NCBI GenBank assembly: GCA_963922205.1
Contig: CAWUHX010000389.1
Coordinates: 1-64,000 of the forward strand
Direction: 5' to 3'
Length of the DNA: 64,000 nt
DNA from: Romanomermis culicivorax
Taxonomy: Eukaryota > Nematoda > Enoplea > Mermithida > Mermithidae
Shown: positions 1-11,360 of the stretch, in pieces
Numbering within the stretch: the first letter of the stretch is position 1
How the letters are laid out: each line of letters starts with the position of its first letter
Made by a program: the position numbers and the translations under genes
Notes under the pieces: generated by a model
The model's input: only the letters and a program-made list of their open reading frames with translations
What the model was told of the DNA's origin: nothing
The model's database searches: none

Positions 1-17
1 ACACACTCTATCAGATT

Positions 18-43
18 AAGCAGTGGTATCAACGCAGAGTACT
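18..43 (+). other. SMART cDNA-synthesis primer sequence (probable artefact)
   Basis: The 26 bases beginning AAGCAGTGGTATCAAC and ending GCAGAGTACT equal, as I know it, the SMART/SMARTer PCR-cDNA primer up to the first T of its oligo-dT tail. A natural chance match of this length is very unlikely. It suggests that cDNA-library or amplified material entered the assembly here, so the adjoining 1-185 bases and their link to the rest are suspect. No gene is visible in 44-185. Confidence 0.85.
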
Positions 44-282
44 GAAAAATAACTACACTAAAATGCACTAAAACATACTGCACTGCAATATACTATAATT
101 GAAATAAGGTTATAAATTGATCAGTTTTGCCTACCATTCTAACAATTTACGCCAATGTCGTCGGCCCTCCGTGTTGATTTGATCTTTGTTTACAATGAAA
201 CACTTTCCTGCTTCCAACGATGGAAACATAGTAGCGTTGCCAACGACAATAAGCAAGCATCGCGCACGGCTTATTGCGACAT

Positions 283-751
283 TTAAACGTTTAAAGTTTT
301 CCAAGAATCCGATGGTACCTCTTACAAAAGTCCGCTTTCTCGATCAAAATCAATTTCATCAAAATCTCTCAATTCAACTTATCGGACACAAAAACCTCAG
401 CGCAGCAGCTCCACTAGCAGTGGTCAAAGGCAGCAGGGGAGAGACGATATGTTCTCAAACCCGGCCCCGTACAGGGCCAGACCGGGGTATGACCAAGGTC
501 AACCCAGGGGAGGCTTCAGAGGGCGCCCTCAGCGACCTTACAGAGGCCGAGGAACCTGGCAACACCAAGGTCAAGACCCGGATGCTGAATTTCATAATCC
601 GAATTTTATTCCGCTAGGTAGACGCAGCGGAAGCCAACAAGGCCAAAATAGAGGCCAGGATGGAGGTCAGACCCGAGGCCAACCAGGTCAGAGGGGGTAC
701 TATCAAGGTAGACCTCGAGGAGGCTACCGAGGCGGCGGGCAGCAGCAGTAA
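283..751 (+). CDS. Arg/Gly-rich open reading frame, partial, function unknown
   Basis: The frame is open from just after a TAA at about 280 to the TAA at 749-751. The first ATG in frame is at 449, but the reading before it (Ser/Lys-rich, then SSSTSSGQRQQGRDD) is of the same low-complexity kind, so the true start may be an upstream exon or a 5'-truncated cDNA. The last 100 residues are rich in RGG, RG and PRGG blocks with Gln, Tyr and Pro (for example PRGGFRGRP, GRPRGGYRGGG), as in RNA-binding tails of RGG-box proteins or of some retroelement Gag proteins. No folded domain is visible. It sits 240 bases from the primer sequence at 18-43, so it may belong to a cDNA-derived contaminant. The base composition is clearly more GC-rich than the surroundings. 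Confidence 0.4.
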
Positions 752-2160
752 ATAGCCGCATAATTTTGGCCCAAAAATTTCTTTTTTGTACATATATTTT
801 CTACTTATTTCATAAAACATAAAACCCAAAAACACTAATAAAATCACAAAAAATCCAAAAAAAAAAATCAAAAAACAAAAAATCCAAAAACATTTCTTTT
901 CGGTGCTGCTGGCCATCAAAAATCTCTTTTTTTGAAAACCGGTGCAAAAACGCAACCGTAAAAAATATTTTAACTTTTGGCCACATTCTTGCTCAAATTT
1001 TTTAGCGCATTTTAATTTTTGTGATATCCGTACAACCCCGCGTCGTCTTTTTGTATCGCCATATAATCTCGTATTTTAGTTTAATTTAGAAAAAATAGAG
1101 ACGCGGGAAGTCGATTTGCATGCGGTTAGACCCACGGCCAACGAATTGACACAGCATGCAGACCGAGCGGCCGAGCCCGAAGCCGACCACACATCCGGCA
1201 CCGACGTTTACGTCATACTCCTTAGGGCAGGAGGTTATTCCATCAATGCCGAGGTCAAAATGGACGTCACTTGCCAGCCATTGCGGCGAAGCCCTTGGTA
1301 TTCGTTGTGTCCAACGACCAGCACAGGAGTTCTATTAGGACAGACTGTGAAACGGGAGTCCGGTGAGACAAACTGTTTATCAGGAGTCAGCCGGAATTGT
1401 AGATTTTTTCTTTTTTGATTAATTCTTTTTAATGCCGGGGTAACCCGGCCAAAAGTTTTTTTTCTACCTCCCGTAGGTCGGCTTCGACGCGCGAGGGATG
1501 TTGGGCACCCTGTTGATGCCAATTTCGTGTGGGGAAATCGACATGCAAATCGACGAAAAGGGACGACCAGCGGCGCAGACATTTGCATAGAATGGAGCGC
1601 CAAAGAAAGACGAAAAATGAAAGTGAAATCATTCTTCACTTATTATCGTTTTTATTATATTTTTGGTGTTATTTGCTGGCGTCCCTAAATACAATTTTCC
1701 CAGCAACGTCTTTTGTTTATGAGTATTCTACTGTGGTGTACCCACATTCGTTTTACATATTTCGCCGGATTTATTGCTTAATATATTTGTTTATTTGTTT
1801 AGATAGTTCGCATCGACGAAGGCGGAGGGCCAGAGGCCCAGGCGCCAGCTTACATCAAGTAAGTTTTGGGAAACCCCTTTCGGGTTATACCCAAGTAAGT
1901 TTATCCCTGAGGGGATTCCTTGTCTCATCTAGGAGACTGCGGAGGTCTTTGGTAAGGCCCCCGTATTTAGAACAAAGTTTATCTTTGTTGTTGTAGGTCT
2001 GGGGACAAACGGACTGTTGCACAGATCACCGAGGCTTAGCCAAGGTATCAGTTCTAACAGGTCAGTTCAGACCCAATCTTTTCTTACGCCTCTTAAGGAA
2101 AGACCTGCACAACACGTAAAAAGGACATAATCCTTTTAATATTCAATACAATTCTATATC
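752..2160. other. Unassigned stretch, possible decayed retroelement or spliced gene remnant
   Basis: 752-1090 is A/T-rich with long A runs. 1090-1640 is GC-richer and has short open frames on both strands; none resembles a family I know. An acceptor-like CCGTAG at about 1475 is followed by a short open frame ending TAG near 1588, and another acceptor-like TTGTTTAG at about 1801 is followed by a similar short frame with the shared motif IDE-G-P-AQ. This could be repeated exons or a duplicated element. The tract at 1860-2110 has no long frame. No LTR pair, primer-binding site or protease motif could be established. Confidence 0.2.
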
Positions 2161-2590
2161 ATATGTCGAAAAGGAGGTAGGAAAAGCCGAAAATTTATTT
2201 GGAGCCCTTTTGGGGAATCTTCCTATAAGATTCCCAGAATTTGTTCTTCATTTCACTAATGTCCAAACATATTGCATTAAAATATCTATCCGATTTACAT
2301 ACAGTTTTGAGAACTGGAAAAATTTGTACGAACTGCAAACTGCGGAACAATTTAATATATCGATAAAATTTTATTACTGAATCGGCCCAAATTTTTTCTT
2401 TCATTCTTCCAGTTTGAATGCACAATATTTCCCTTAACCCTTTGATGACATATTTTAGGGGTCAATCAGCATTTTTATATCAACTCTGTTCATCTTGGAA
2501 TGCTTCTAGTAGAAAGCAAGTACTATATTGTAGTTTGTTTTTCTTGAAATGCTTCTAAATAATGAAAGTGGAAAGCAAGTAGTATTTCAG

Positions 2591-2970
2591 ATTTTTACGA
2601 TTTTCTGATAAAAGATATATCGTATAGGACTGGAAATTTGGGAGCGTATTGACCCAACCTTAAATAATTTTTTGTGTAAAAAATTTTACAGTAACAGCGC
2701 TATGTAAATGATTTTGACGACAGTTCTGATTTGTGTCACTTTTCTATTTGGAACCATTTTATAAAAAACAGACTATAGATTTTACGATTTTCTGCTTAAC
2801 CATACGTCATGATGTGCGACTCAATTTTTTTGAGTTTACTCAACCAAACTTTGAGAATTTTTTAAATGAAAAATTTCACTGTGAATGCTCTGTGTACTCG
2901 ATTTCGACGGCGGAGCTGATTTTTTCCCTTTTTCTATTATTTAGAAGCATTTTGTAAAAAACGAACTATA
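2591..2970. repeat. Diverged tandem duplication, unit about 190 bp
   Basis: Two adjacent units (about 2591-2776 and 2777-2970) both begin near ATTTTTACGATTTTCTG and both end near GTAAAAAACGAACTATAG or its variant. They share the internal order of an ...AACTT/CAACC... segment, a TTTTAC/TTTCAC-GTAA segment and a TTTTGACG/TTTCGACG segment. No coding capacity is seen. Confidence 0.55.
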
Positions 2971-3299
2971 GGTGCAAATAGCTTCCAAAACGGAATCCAA
3001 ATCTGATTGGAATTTTAGTGAAATATGTTGGGTGTTAGTATAGTGGAAGAAATAAAGAAAATTCTGCGGCATTATGGGAAGATGCCCGAAAAAAGCTCCA
3101 AATGATCTTTTCCGCTCATTTCCACCATTGTTCGGCACTTTAAAATAACGTAGAAAGTACGGAATACGAGAAGGGCCGCTTAAAAAAATCGTTAGCTTCG
3201 AACATGATGCACAACTTTTCAAGATGCATCGCCAAAATTGCAACATATATACATCGCGGAAAAATCAAGATGTTTTTCGATGTTCGACTTCCTTTTCAA

Positions 3300-3437
3300 G
3301 TGTATCGCAATTTTCAAGATATCTTGAAAAAATATCAAGATGGCATCTTGAAAAAATCAAGATCCCATGTTGGGAAAAATCAAGATGCCATGTTGGAAAA
3401 AATCAAGATGGCATCTCGAAAAAAATCAAGATGGGCG
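3300..3437. repeat. Short tandem repeat, unit about 22-25 bp
   Basis: At least five imperfect copies of a unit of the type AAAAATCAAGATGCCATGTTGG follow one another, with variants GGCATCTTG, CCCATGTTG and GGCATCTCG. The upstream ATCAAGATG and TTTTCAAGATGC occurrences from 3218 suggest older decayed units. Two overlapping reading frames cross the array, but this follows from the unit structure and does not indicate a gene. Confidence 0.7.
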
Positions 3438-4256
3438 GCACATCAGAGGATACAAATTTCTGAAACTAACAATCAAAGATGCTGCTCCGCCCCTATGCGG
3501 GAACCCTTCAAAGTGGGTTTCCGAGGTCACGGCTTGATGGCGGATGGTAGTTTTTACAGAGGTTTCAGGTAAACGTCAAGAATGCTTGTTTTTCGCCAAA
3601 TTGCAATTGTTCAAAAGAACTCTTTCTAGGTTCTCAAAAATCACAATCTGTGAATGTAATCAAGTGGGTGCTGGAAGGACGTGCAACACTTCTTGATAGA
3701 TGCATTACTGTAGTAGAAATCACGCGAATAACACTTGTTTTGCACGCTAGTGTTTTGTTTGTGCCAAAAAACATTGTTTTTTGTTAAAAAAAACATGGTT
3801 TTTAGCACAAAAAATATTTGGGATGGCACCAAAAATTTAGAGCGTTTGTGCCGATTAGCACAAAATTTTTGGCTGTTCAAATATTGAATTTCCTTGATTT
3901 TTAAACGATTTAGGGGCACTGTTTTTTTTTCCCCCGGGCCTTTTCCCCAAATGGGGAAAGGGATCAAAATTTTTTTCCCCATTTTCCCGAAGTCGTTTTT
4001 TTCGCTTAAAAATGCTCACAGACGCTTTATTTACGTGTTTTTGGGCTTTTTCAAGCCTTCTGGTGTTTTTAGACCCGTTAATTCATCAAAATTGAGGAAA
4101 AAATTGAAATTTTCGAGTTCAAAGTTTAATCTACAAGCATTGGAACAAACTTTCAAGCAAACTATCCAAAAGCATAATGACTTTGAATTACATGAGAAAT
4201 CGATAGTTAAGTCCTCTATGTTGACAAGTGAGAACCTAAAAGGGATGTTAATCTTT

Positions 4257-4273
4257 CCGGCGCGAAGCGCCGG
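4257..4273. repeat. GC hairpin CCGGCGCGAAGCGCCGG
   Basis: This is a perfect 7-bp stem closing a GAA loop in AT-rich DNA, followed by AAAAATTTTTT. It is one of a set of dispersed copies; see the finding on this motif. A second perfect copy is at 4764-4779. Confidence 0.75.
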
Positions 4274-4436
4274 AAAAATTTTTTGGGTATTGATATTCTG
4301 CGACGCTGGAAAATCAATTTTCCGAAGGTTTATTTCAAGAAGTAGATTTGAATTTTGTGTTCAAAAGTCGTAATTTCTAGAATTTTACTTGAAAAATTTT
4401 AAAACCAGTATAATTTATTCGTAAACTCTCATACTT

Positions 4437-4790
4437 GGTCGAAAATATATGAGTAAGCACTAAGCAGAGTATAAATTTCCGAAAGATATTTCCATGAAGC
4501 ATTTAAATTGATTTCACGTTAGAAAAGAAATAATTGCATCAAAAAGCTTAGAGACTTGACGTATTGATCTTTCTCAAAAGGAAAAAATGCGAATCTTCAT
4601 TAAATATCATGATAAAATATTGAAGATTACCAATGAAAACATGAGATAATATGTTCAAGATGATGAAAACTATTATAGATTATATGATAAATGAAAGTAG
4701 ACATGCTAAAAGCCGCGCCAGGGGTTAGTAATGCATAATAATGATTATTAAAGCTACAACAATCGGCGCGAAGCGCCGGAAAATTTTGAG
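4437..4790 (+). repeat. Dispersed repeat block, copy 1
   Basis: The segment running from TCATACTTGGTCG through CATGAAGCATTTAAATTGATTT, AGCTTAGAGACTTGACG, TATTGATCTTTCTCAAAAG and GCATAATAATGATTATT to the GC hairpin at 4764 recurs with the same order at about 19500-19770, partly at 20060-20230, and inverted at about 62390-62760. No protein is encoded. It is a non-coding repeat of at least 300 bp. Confidence 0.65.
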
Positions 4791-5341
4791 ATTATGACCT
4801 TTTAAAATGCACCAAAATGCATCTTTTCTGTATCCGATCCCCAAAATTTTCTTCCCCAAATGGGGAAAGAGCCCAAAATTTTTTTCCCCTTTCCGAATTT
4901 TTTTTCCCGAAAAAGCACGATTTGGGGAAAAAAAACAGTGTTTAGGGGCCGAAGATTCAAAAAATTTTGCCGAGTCAATGAATATAATTTTATCTCCTCG
5001 TATTTGACGCGAACGCGAACGGGTTCTCTTCGGACAGTGTATCAGCAACGTTGCAGCAAAGTTTATAGGCTGTCAATGAATGATGAGTGGAAATAAATTC
5101 TGAATTTCTTTCAGTCACATCACATTCGGATTCAAAACTGAAATTCTTACTTTTTGTGCTTGACTCATTGAAATAGAAAATGCGATATTGTTGGTGACGG
5201 TACATTGCTCCGACCGAAAATCTACCAATTTTCGACTTTATTTTCACTTAGTCTTAACATTGTTCTTAAATACATGTAAAAAGATTCGATCCGTAGTCGA
5301 AAATTGAGTCAATGTGAACTGCCTAAACAATTCTATAGTTA

Positions 5342-5523
5342 AGGTTAAGTGAGCGACTTTGATCAGGGGCGACTTTGATCAGAGCATGGCATTTGATAAC
5401 TGTTTGAGATCAGCAGGTCATTTTTGCTGTGTAGACAACCTCATAGCATGTTGATCTCAAACAGTTATCAAATGCCATGCTCTGATCAAAGTCGCCCCTG
5501 ATCAAAGTCACCCCACTTTACCT
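5342..5523. mobile_element. Small foldback DNA element with TA target site
   Basis: The arms (about 73 bases each) are nearly perfect inverted copies. The left begins AGGTTAAGTGAGCGACTTTG, the right ends in the complement of AGGTAAAGTGGGGTGACTTT, and both hold two GACTTTGATCAGRG units. The element is flanked by TA on each side. A related unfilled site at about 9335-9355 (CAATTCTAGAGTATTTAAATTTT) shows the same flank with a single TA, which fixes the ends. A TA duplication fits a Tc1/mariner-type non-autonomous element. Confidence 0.8.
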
Positions 5524-5570
5524 TATTCAAATTTTCTCAGCATTCCATTTCATTTCGAGTCGTCGTGAAC

Positions 5571-5792
5571 CATACCTGTACTTGGGGGGGGGGGACCCCC
5601 CAACTTGGCCAACCCTGCACCCAAAATCATTTACCCCCCCAACCCCCCCCCCAGCTTGGAAAAAATTAAAAAATTTGCAAAAAATGTATGTTTTTTGGTC
5701 TTTTTTGGGAAAAATTTCGACATTTTTTCGACCCCCCCCCCCAAATTTTGGATTTACCTCCCCCCAAACTGATCGGAGGTCTTACAGGTATG
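5571..5792 (+). mobile_element. MITE family A, copy 1
   Basis: It starts CATACCTGTA and ends TACAGGTATG. The inside holds a run of nine or more G, then C runs, with the core AAAAATTTGCAAAAAATGTATG and GGGAAAAATTTCGACATTTTT. The flanks do not match well; the element sits exactly where the palindromic arms of the surrounding repeat meet, so rearrangement may have removed the duplication. Confidence 0.75.
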
Positions 5793-6719
5793 CGTTTAAC
5801 GCATTAATTCTTTGTAAAAATCGTGCTCAAGCCTAACCTATTTTTCAGCTAACCATGTCAGTGAGATAAAAAAACTGTGCAAGAAAATAGTTCACGACGT
5901 CTCAAAAAGAAATGGAATGCTGAGAGAATTTAAATAACTCTGGAATTGTTCAGGAAGTTCAAATTGATTCAATTTTCGACTACGAATATGAATAGGATAT
6001 ATTTAACAACAATGTAAAGACTAGAGGAAATAAAGTCGAAAATTGTGTAAATCTTCGGTTGAAACATTGTACAATTACCAGCGATGTCGATTTTTCTATT
6101 TGAACCAATCAAACACTAAAAAAGTAAGAATTTCAGTTTCAAATCCGAATCTGATAGGATTAACAGAGAATTAGAATATTCAGACTTCCTTTTCATTCAT
6201 CAGTCATTGACAGCCTATAAAGTTTGCTGCAACGATACTAATACACTGTTCGTAGAGAAATCGTTCGCGTTCGGGTCAAATATAAATATACGAACAGGAA
6301 ATATAATATTCATTGACTCGGCACAAAGCTCCAAAATTTTTTTTTGCATTTTCAGCCCCTAAACTGTTCAAAAATCAGGGAAATTTAATGTTTGACCAGC
6401 CAGAAATTTTATCGAAATTTTTTGTGTCATTCCAATCTTTTTGTGCAAAAAGCCATGTTTTGACACAAAAAACACTGGTTGGCGGGCATTAAGTTTTTGG
6501 GTTGAAAAATTGGACATTTTTGGATTTTTAACTAAAAAATTCATTTTTTCCATTTTGTTCTCAAGAATACACGTTTCTTACTGATTTAACAATTAAATTG
6601 AGAGTTGAGCCTAGTAACTGCAATGCAGTCTTTTCTGACACTTTTTGTGGCGGTTTTAACTATTCTTATTGCGATTTTTTCAGGTCATTTCGCGGTTTTT
6701 AACTAAAACCATCTGGCAA

Positions 6720-6937
6720 CACTGCCTGTAATTGGGGGGGGGGGGGGGGTTGGGGGACCCCCCCAACTTGGCCAATCATATACCCAACCCCCCCTAGTCT
6801 AGAAAAAATTTGCAAAAAGTGTATGTTTTTGGCCTTTTTTGGGAAAAATTTCGACTTTTTTTCGATCCCCTCCCCCAAAATTTCGGATTTACCCCCCCCC
6901 CCCCCCCCCCCAATTGGTCGGACTTCTTACAGGTATG
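6720..6937 (+). mobile_element. MITE family A, copy 2
   Basis: The left end is degraded (CACTGCCTGTA) and the right end TACAGGTATG is intact. It has the same internal order as the other family A copies, with an 18-base G run near the left end and an extended run of C near 6893-6911. No clear target duplication was found. Confidence 0.7.
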
Positions 6938-7807
6938 ACGAAAGGCCAAAAATTGTGTCAATGGTGCAAAAAAATTTTCCTTTCTAAAAGCATTACCAAT
7001 CTTACAGTACGGGACAAATGGATCGCCATACTCGCTTCAAGAAGCGATAGCCACTTTTTTGTTTTAGGGGGGAAATGGGGGAGCAACTTTTTTCGACGAG
7101 TGACGATTAGCGACAGGTCGAGGTCGTACACACGACAAAAGATTTATGATGTTCAACAGGCGCGTGCAACAGAAAGAAGAACAAAGGGACACAACGCAAT
7201 GAACATGATAGTGTGGGCCTAGGACGAAAACCAAGGTAAGATACAGTAGGAATGTACAATAGAACAATTTTTTGTCTATAGTAGATTGTAGGAAGTCTCA
7301 AAGATGATTTAAAAATTTAAATTAGAAAATGTCGAACGATAAAGTGAAGAAAATTTTTAATGGGTTTTATATTTAGTTTTTTCGGGACAGAAAAATTGAT
7401 ATCTTTGCCACAGCACAATATTTTAACTAAAAATTACGTGACTTCAAACTTGAAAATTTAAATTTTTTCCTTAATTTTCATGAATTAACGGGTCTAAGAA
7501 CATGAGAAGGTTTTAAAAAGCTCAAAAACACTTGAATAAAGCGTCAATGAGCATTTATAACCAAAAAACGACTTGGAAAAAATGGGGGGGGGGGGAATGT
7601 TTGTTCATTAGGGAAAAGGCCGGCAGGGAAAAATGACTCCATAATGACTCCATGTTTTTTGCATCATATAAACAATTTTTTTCACAAAAATGTGTCGATT
7701 GCCAAAAACGCTCAAATTTTTTTTGTGTTTTCAAATTTTTTTGTGCCAACTTCCTAATTGAAAAACATTAAAATTTTCCATTGTCACAAGGAACAAAAAC
7801 TATCAAT

Positions 7808-7969
7808 CAGGGCCCTGCGCAGGATTTTTCATGGGTTGGGGCCGACCTAGGTTTTTTACTGAATAGCCTTGAAAAATGTTGATTTTATACGGATATACTG
7901 TGTGCATGCTGCCTCAATTGGGGGGGGGGGGGGGCGGCCGCGCCCCACCCCGCCTTGTGCATGGTCCTG
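7808..7969. mobile_element. Small hAT-like MITE at the palindrome centre
   Basis: It starts CAGGGCCCTGCGCAGG and ends in the complement of CAGGACCATGCACAAGG. It is flanked by ACTATCAAT on the left and ACTATCAT on the right, a probable 8-bp duplication with one inserted base. It carries a 14-base G run. Confidence 0.55.
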
Positions 7970-9500
7970 ACTATCATGTATTTACTTGTCTTTGAATTAT
8001 TCATATTTACTGTAACATGCCGTAACATTTTACAATATGTTTTTCACAGAGGAGCCTGGTGTCCAACACTGGTAGTGTTTGTTTTAGCACAATAAAATTT
8101 GAAAAGACACAAGAAATTTTGAGCGTTTCTCTCAATCGACACATTTCTGTGAAAAAGTCGTTATAATATGATGCAAAAAACTTGGAATCTGTTTTTTTCT
8201 TGCCAGCCTTTTCTCTGGATGGAGTAGGGGTCAAAAATTTTTTTCTTATTTTCCCCAAGTCGTTTTTTTCGGTTATAAATGCTCATAGATGCTTTACTTG
8301 AGTGTTTTTGAGCTTCTTCAAACCTTCTTATGTTTTTAGACCTGTTAATTCTTGAAAATCCAGGAAGAAATTTTAATTTTCAAGTTTGAGGTCACGTAAA
8401 TTTTTAGTCAAAAAATGTGGAAACGATATTAATTTTTCTGTCTGGAAAAAACGTAAAAATAAAATCCATCAAAAAAAACATTTTTCAGTTTATCGTTCAA
8501 CAATTTTTAACTTAAATTTTTAAATCAACCTTAAGACTTCCTACAATCTACTACAGACAACAAATTGTTCTATTGTATACATTCCTACTGTATCTTACCT
8601 TGACTTTTGTCCTAGGCGCTCACTATTATGTTCATTGCGCCGCGTCCCTTTGTTCTTTGTTCCGTCGCACGCACCTGTTGAACATCGTAAATCTTGTCAA
8701 CACGTGTGTTCAACTAAGCGAGTATTGCGATCCATTTGTCCCGTACTGTATAAATAGTTTTATGCCATTAAGTTTGATAGGAACATAATTAACCATTCTT
8801 TCACCGCACTAATTGTAAACAGTGTTTTTTTGTGCCATCCAAAACATGGTTTTTGGCACACAAAAAATTGGAATGGCACAAAAAATTTTAAGCGTTTGTG
8901 CCAATTGACACAAAATTTTCGGCTGGTCGGACATAAAATTTCCTTGATTTTTAGGCGTTTTAGGGACTGAAAATTTAAAAATTTTCAATAAATATAATAT
9001 TTCCTATTAGTGGTATACATTTGACCCGAACTCGAACGATTTTTCTTTGAACATTGTATTAGTTTCGTTACAGCAAACTTTATAGACTGTCAATGACTGA
9101 TGAGTGAAAAGAAATTCTGAATTTTGTCTGTTAATTCAGTCAGATTCGGATTCAAAAATGAAATTCTTACTTTTTGTTTGATTGATTCAAATAGAAAAAT
9201 CGATATCGTGTGTAATGGTACAATGTTTCGACCGAAAATTTACACAGTTTTCGTCTTTACATGGTTCTAAATACGTATATTAGATGATTCACATTCATAG
9301 TCGAAGATTGAATCAATTGAACTCCCTAAACAATTCTAGAGTATTTAAATTTTGTCAGCATTCCATTTCTTTTAGACTTGTCGTGAAGTATTTTCTTGCA
9401 CAGTTTTTTCTTATCTCACTGACATGGTTTGCTGAAAAATAGGTTGGGCACGATTTTGAAAAAAATTAATGCGTTAAGCGTTAACTTTTTATCAAACTTT

Positions 9501-11360
9501 TGGCTTGAAACTTTTTCTCAGTTTTCAGTATGTTTCTAGTAGAAAATTTTTTTTGTGCTATTTGCACAAATTTTTTTGGCCTCTGGTGCCAATGGCACAA
9601 ATGTCCGGGCTCTAAAAAAACGCTGGTTTTGGCACGAAAAATTTGGATTGGCACAGAAAATTTTGAGTGTTTGTGCCAGTTGGCATAAAACTGATGTAAG
9701 GCCCAATTTCCTCAATTTTAAGTCATTTTAGGGGCTGAAAATGCAAAATTTCCTCGGCGCTTGGCGCCGAGTCAATATTAACTACTTTTGTTTGTCTTCC
9801 ACGCCAGCATATTCCATTCAAATAGTATATTTGTATTATCGCAACAGACTTTGAGATTGTCAATGAGTGTTGAGTGAATATATATTGTTAACTTCTCCTT
9901 TTCATTCATTGGAATTCGCAACCGACATTTTTATTCCTGGTGTTTGATTCGAACAGGAAAATTGACATTGTTGGCACAATTTTTCAACTAAAAATTTATG
10001 CGATGTTTATGCATATAAACTGTTTTCTTAATCAGTTTTTCTTATCGCATTGACGTGGTTAGATAAAATAGAGTAGGCACAATTCTTATGCAAATTAAAG
10101 CGGTGAAAGTATATGTTTTTATCAAACTTTTGGCACAGAACTTTTCAAAGGCTTTCTGTATGTTTTTGGGGTGAAAAATTTTTTTGTGCCATTGGCATAA
10201 ATGTCCGCGTACAAAAAAAACACTGATTGTAAATCAAGTAAAACTCGTGCCCAGACTTTTTTTGCTAACAGCAACAAAATTTCGGGCGGTGCAAACAATT
10301 TTTCTCTGTCAATTTGCACGGTGCAACTAAGCCTGACTACCCTTTTGATTAAGTTATAGGGTTTTCTGTCCTGAGATGCATTTTATGCATTATAAAATCG
10401 AAAATAGTGAGAATTGTCCGGCGCTTCGCGCCGCATTTTAATTTACCAATAATTTTTCTATATTATTTCAGGGTGCTCGGTTTGAAAATAGCATTCTAGC
10501 TACTGCTTATAGCTTTTAATTATCAACATACTATGGATTAATGTTTGATCCTGTGTTGTTTTTTCGCGAATTTAACGAAAAGCAAGATTTTTATTGGTTA
10601 TATCCTTCCCACTATTTTGCTATCTTTAAAAACATTTTGCCATTTCTGCGATTAGAACATTTTGAGTCTGATTAGAAATTCTTGCTAGTTGAAGAATCGA
10701 AATTCTTGGTTGCTTTCCTCTAGAATTCTAGTCTGCCCGAGTGAAGATTCATCGAATTCACTGAAAAATTAAAGTCTTCTGTGCTGGAAATAAAAGTTGA
10801 AAGATTAATTTTCCAGCGTTCTAGAATATCTAAATCTCAGAAAAATTTTCGAACTAGTTACTCATACCAATCATTTCATTTTTTCTTGAAAACTCAGAAA
10901 ATTCGATCTTTAAAGCCTAAAAGCGACGCAATTCAAATGAAATACAAGAACATTAGCTTTTGCTGTTTTTTTTTGGATAAAATTGAGCTAATTTATTGAT
11001 TTAAGAGTGAGCAACCAAAAATTTATCTGTTAAACCAAAATTTTTCTCCAAGTTTCACATTGCAACCTGGGTGCAAAAAAACCTGCTCGTACCTACCCTA
11101 TTTTTGTCGAACCGCTTCAATAGATAAGGAAAACTGATCGAGAAAACGAGACTCATATGATTCGAAAAAATTGAATTTTGCGAAAATTCAAATATTTCTA
11201 TAGAATTGGACAGGAAGTTTATACATTTTTTAATTTTTGACTACGAATTTCTTTTTAACAAGGATGTAAACAAATTAAGGATATCTAAAATTCCTTTCTT
11301 CTGAAGAAAACTGTGTCATAAGTTGCGTGAATTTTCGGTCGAAAAATTGTGCTAACAATG
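9501..11360. repeat. Decayed repeats, no gene
   Basis: The tract holds repeated stretches of the TTTTTGTGCCATTGGCACAAA kind, the CTCGGCGCTTGGCGCCGAG hairpin at 9753-9771 and the CCGGCGCTTCGCGCCG hairpin at 10418-10433. Segments such as GTTTTTATCAAACTTTTGGC and ATTAATGCGTTAA are shared with 15780-16600 and 18660-18830. No frame has recognisable protein content. Confidence 0.5.

Larger units (their letters stand above)
4960..9500. repeat. Foldback repeat tract forming a long imperfect palindrome
   Basis: Sequence around 5790-6360 reappears inverted at about 8820-9500; for example the CAGCATTCCATTTC...GTCGTGAA segment at 9350-9395 is the reverse complement of 5885-5935. Sequence at about 6990-7560 reappears inverted at 8240-8760, for example GATCCATTTGTCCCGTACTGT at 8730-8751 against 7001-7022. 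A further half-arm in the 9-kb orientation lies at about 4960-5575. The whole is an imperfect palindrome of some 3.7 kb with its centre near 7.8-7.9 kb, interrupted by younger insertions (5342-5523, 5571-5792, 6720-6937, 7808-7969). No transposase could be seen. Confidence 0.65.

Noticed and set aside
752..2160. LTR retrotransposon spanning the left edge
   Set aside because: No direct repeats, primer-binding site, polypurine tract with partner, or protease/RT motif could be established.
5582..5836. Pro/Gly-rich open frames over the family A MITEs (also at 12.3, 37.6 and 45.7 kb, both strands)
   Set aside because: They are translations of G and C homopolymer runs in a repeat. The same nonsense occurs at each copy and on both strands.
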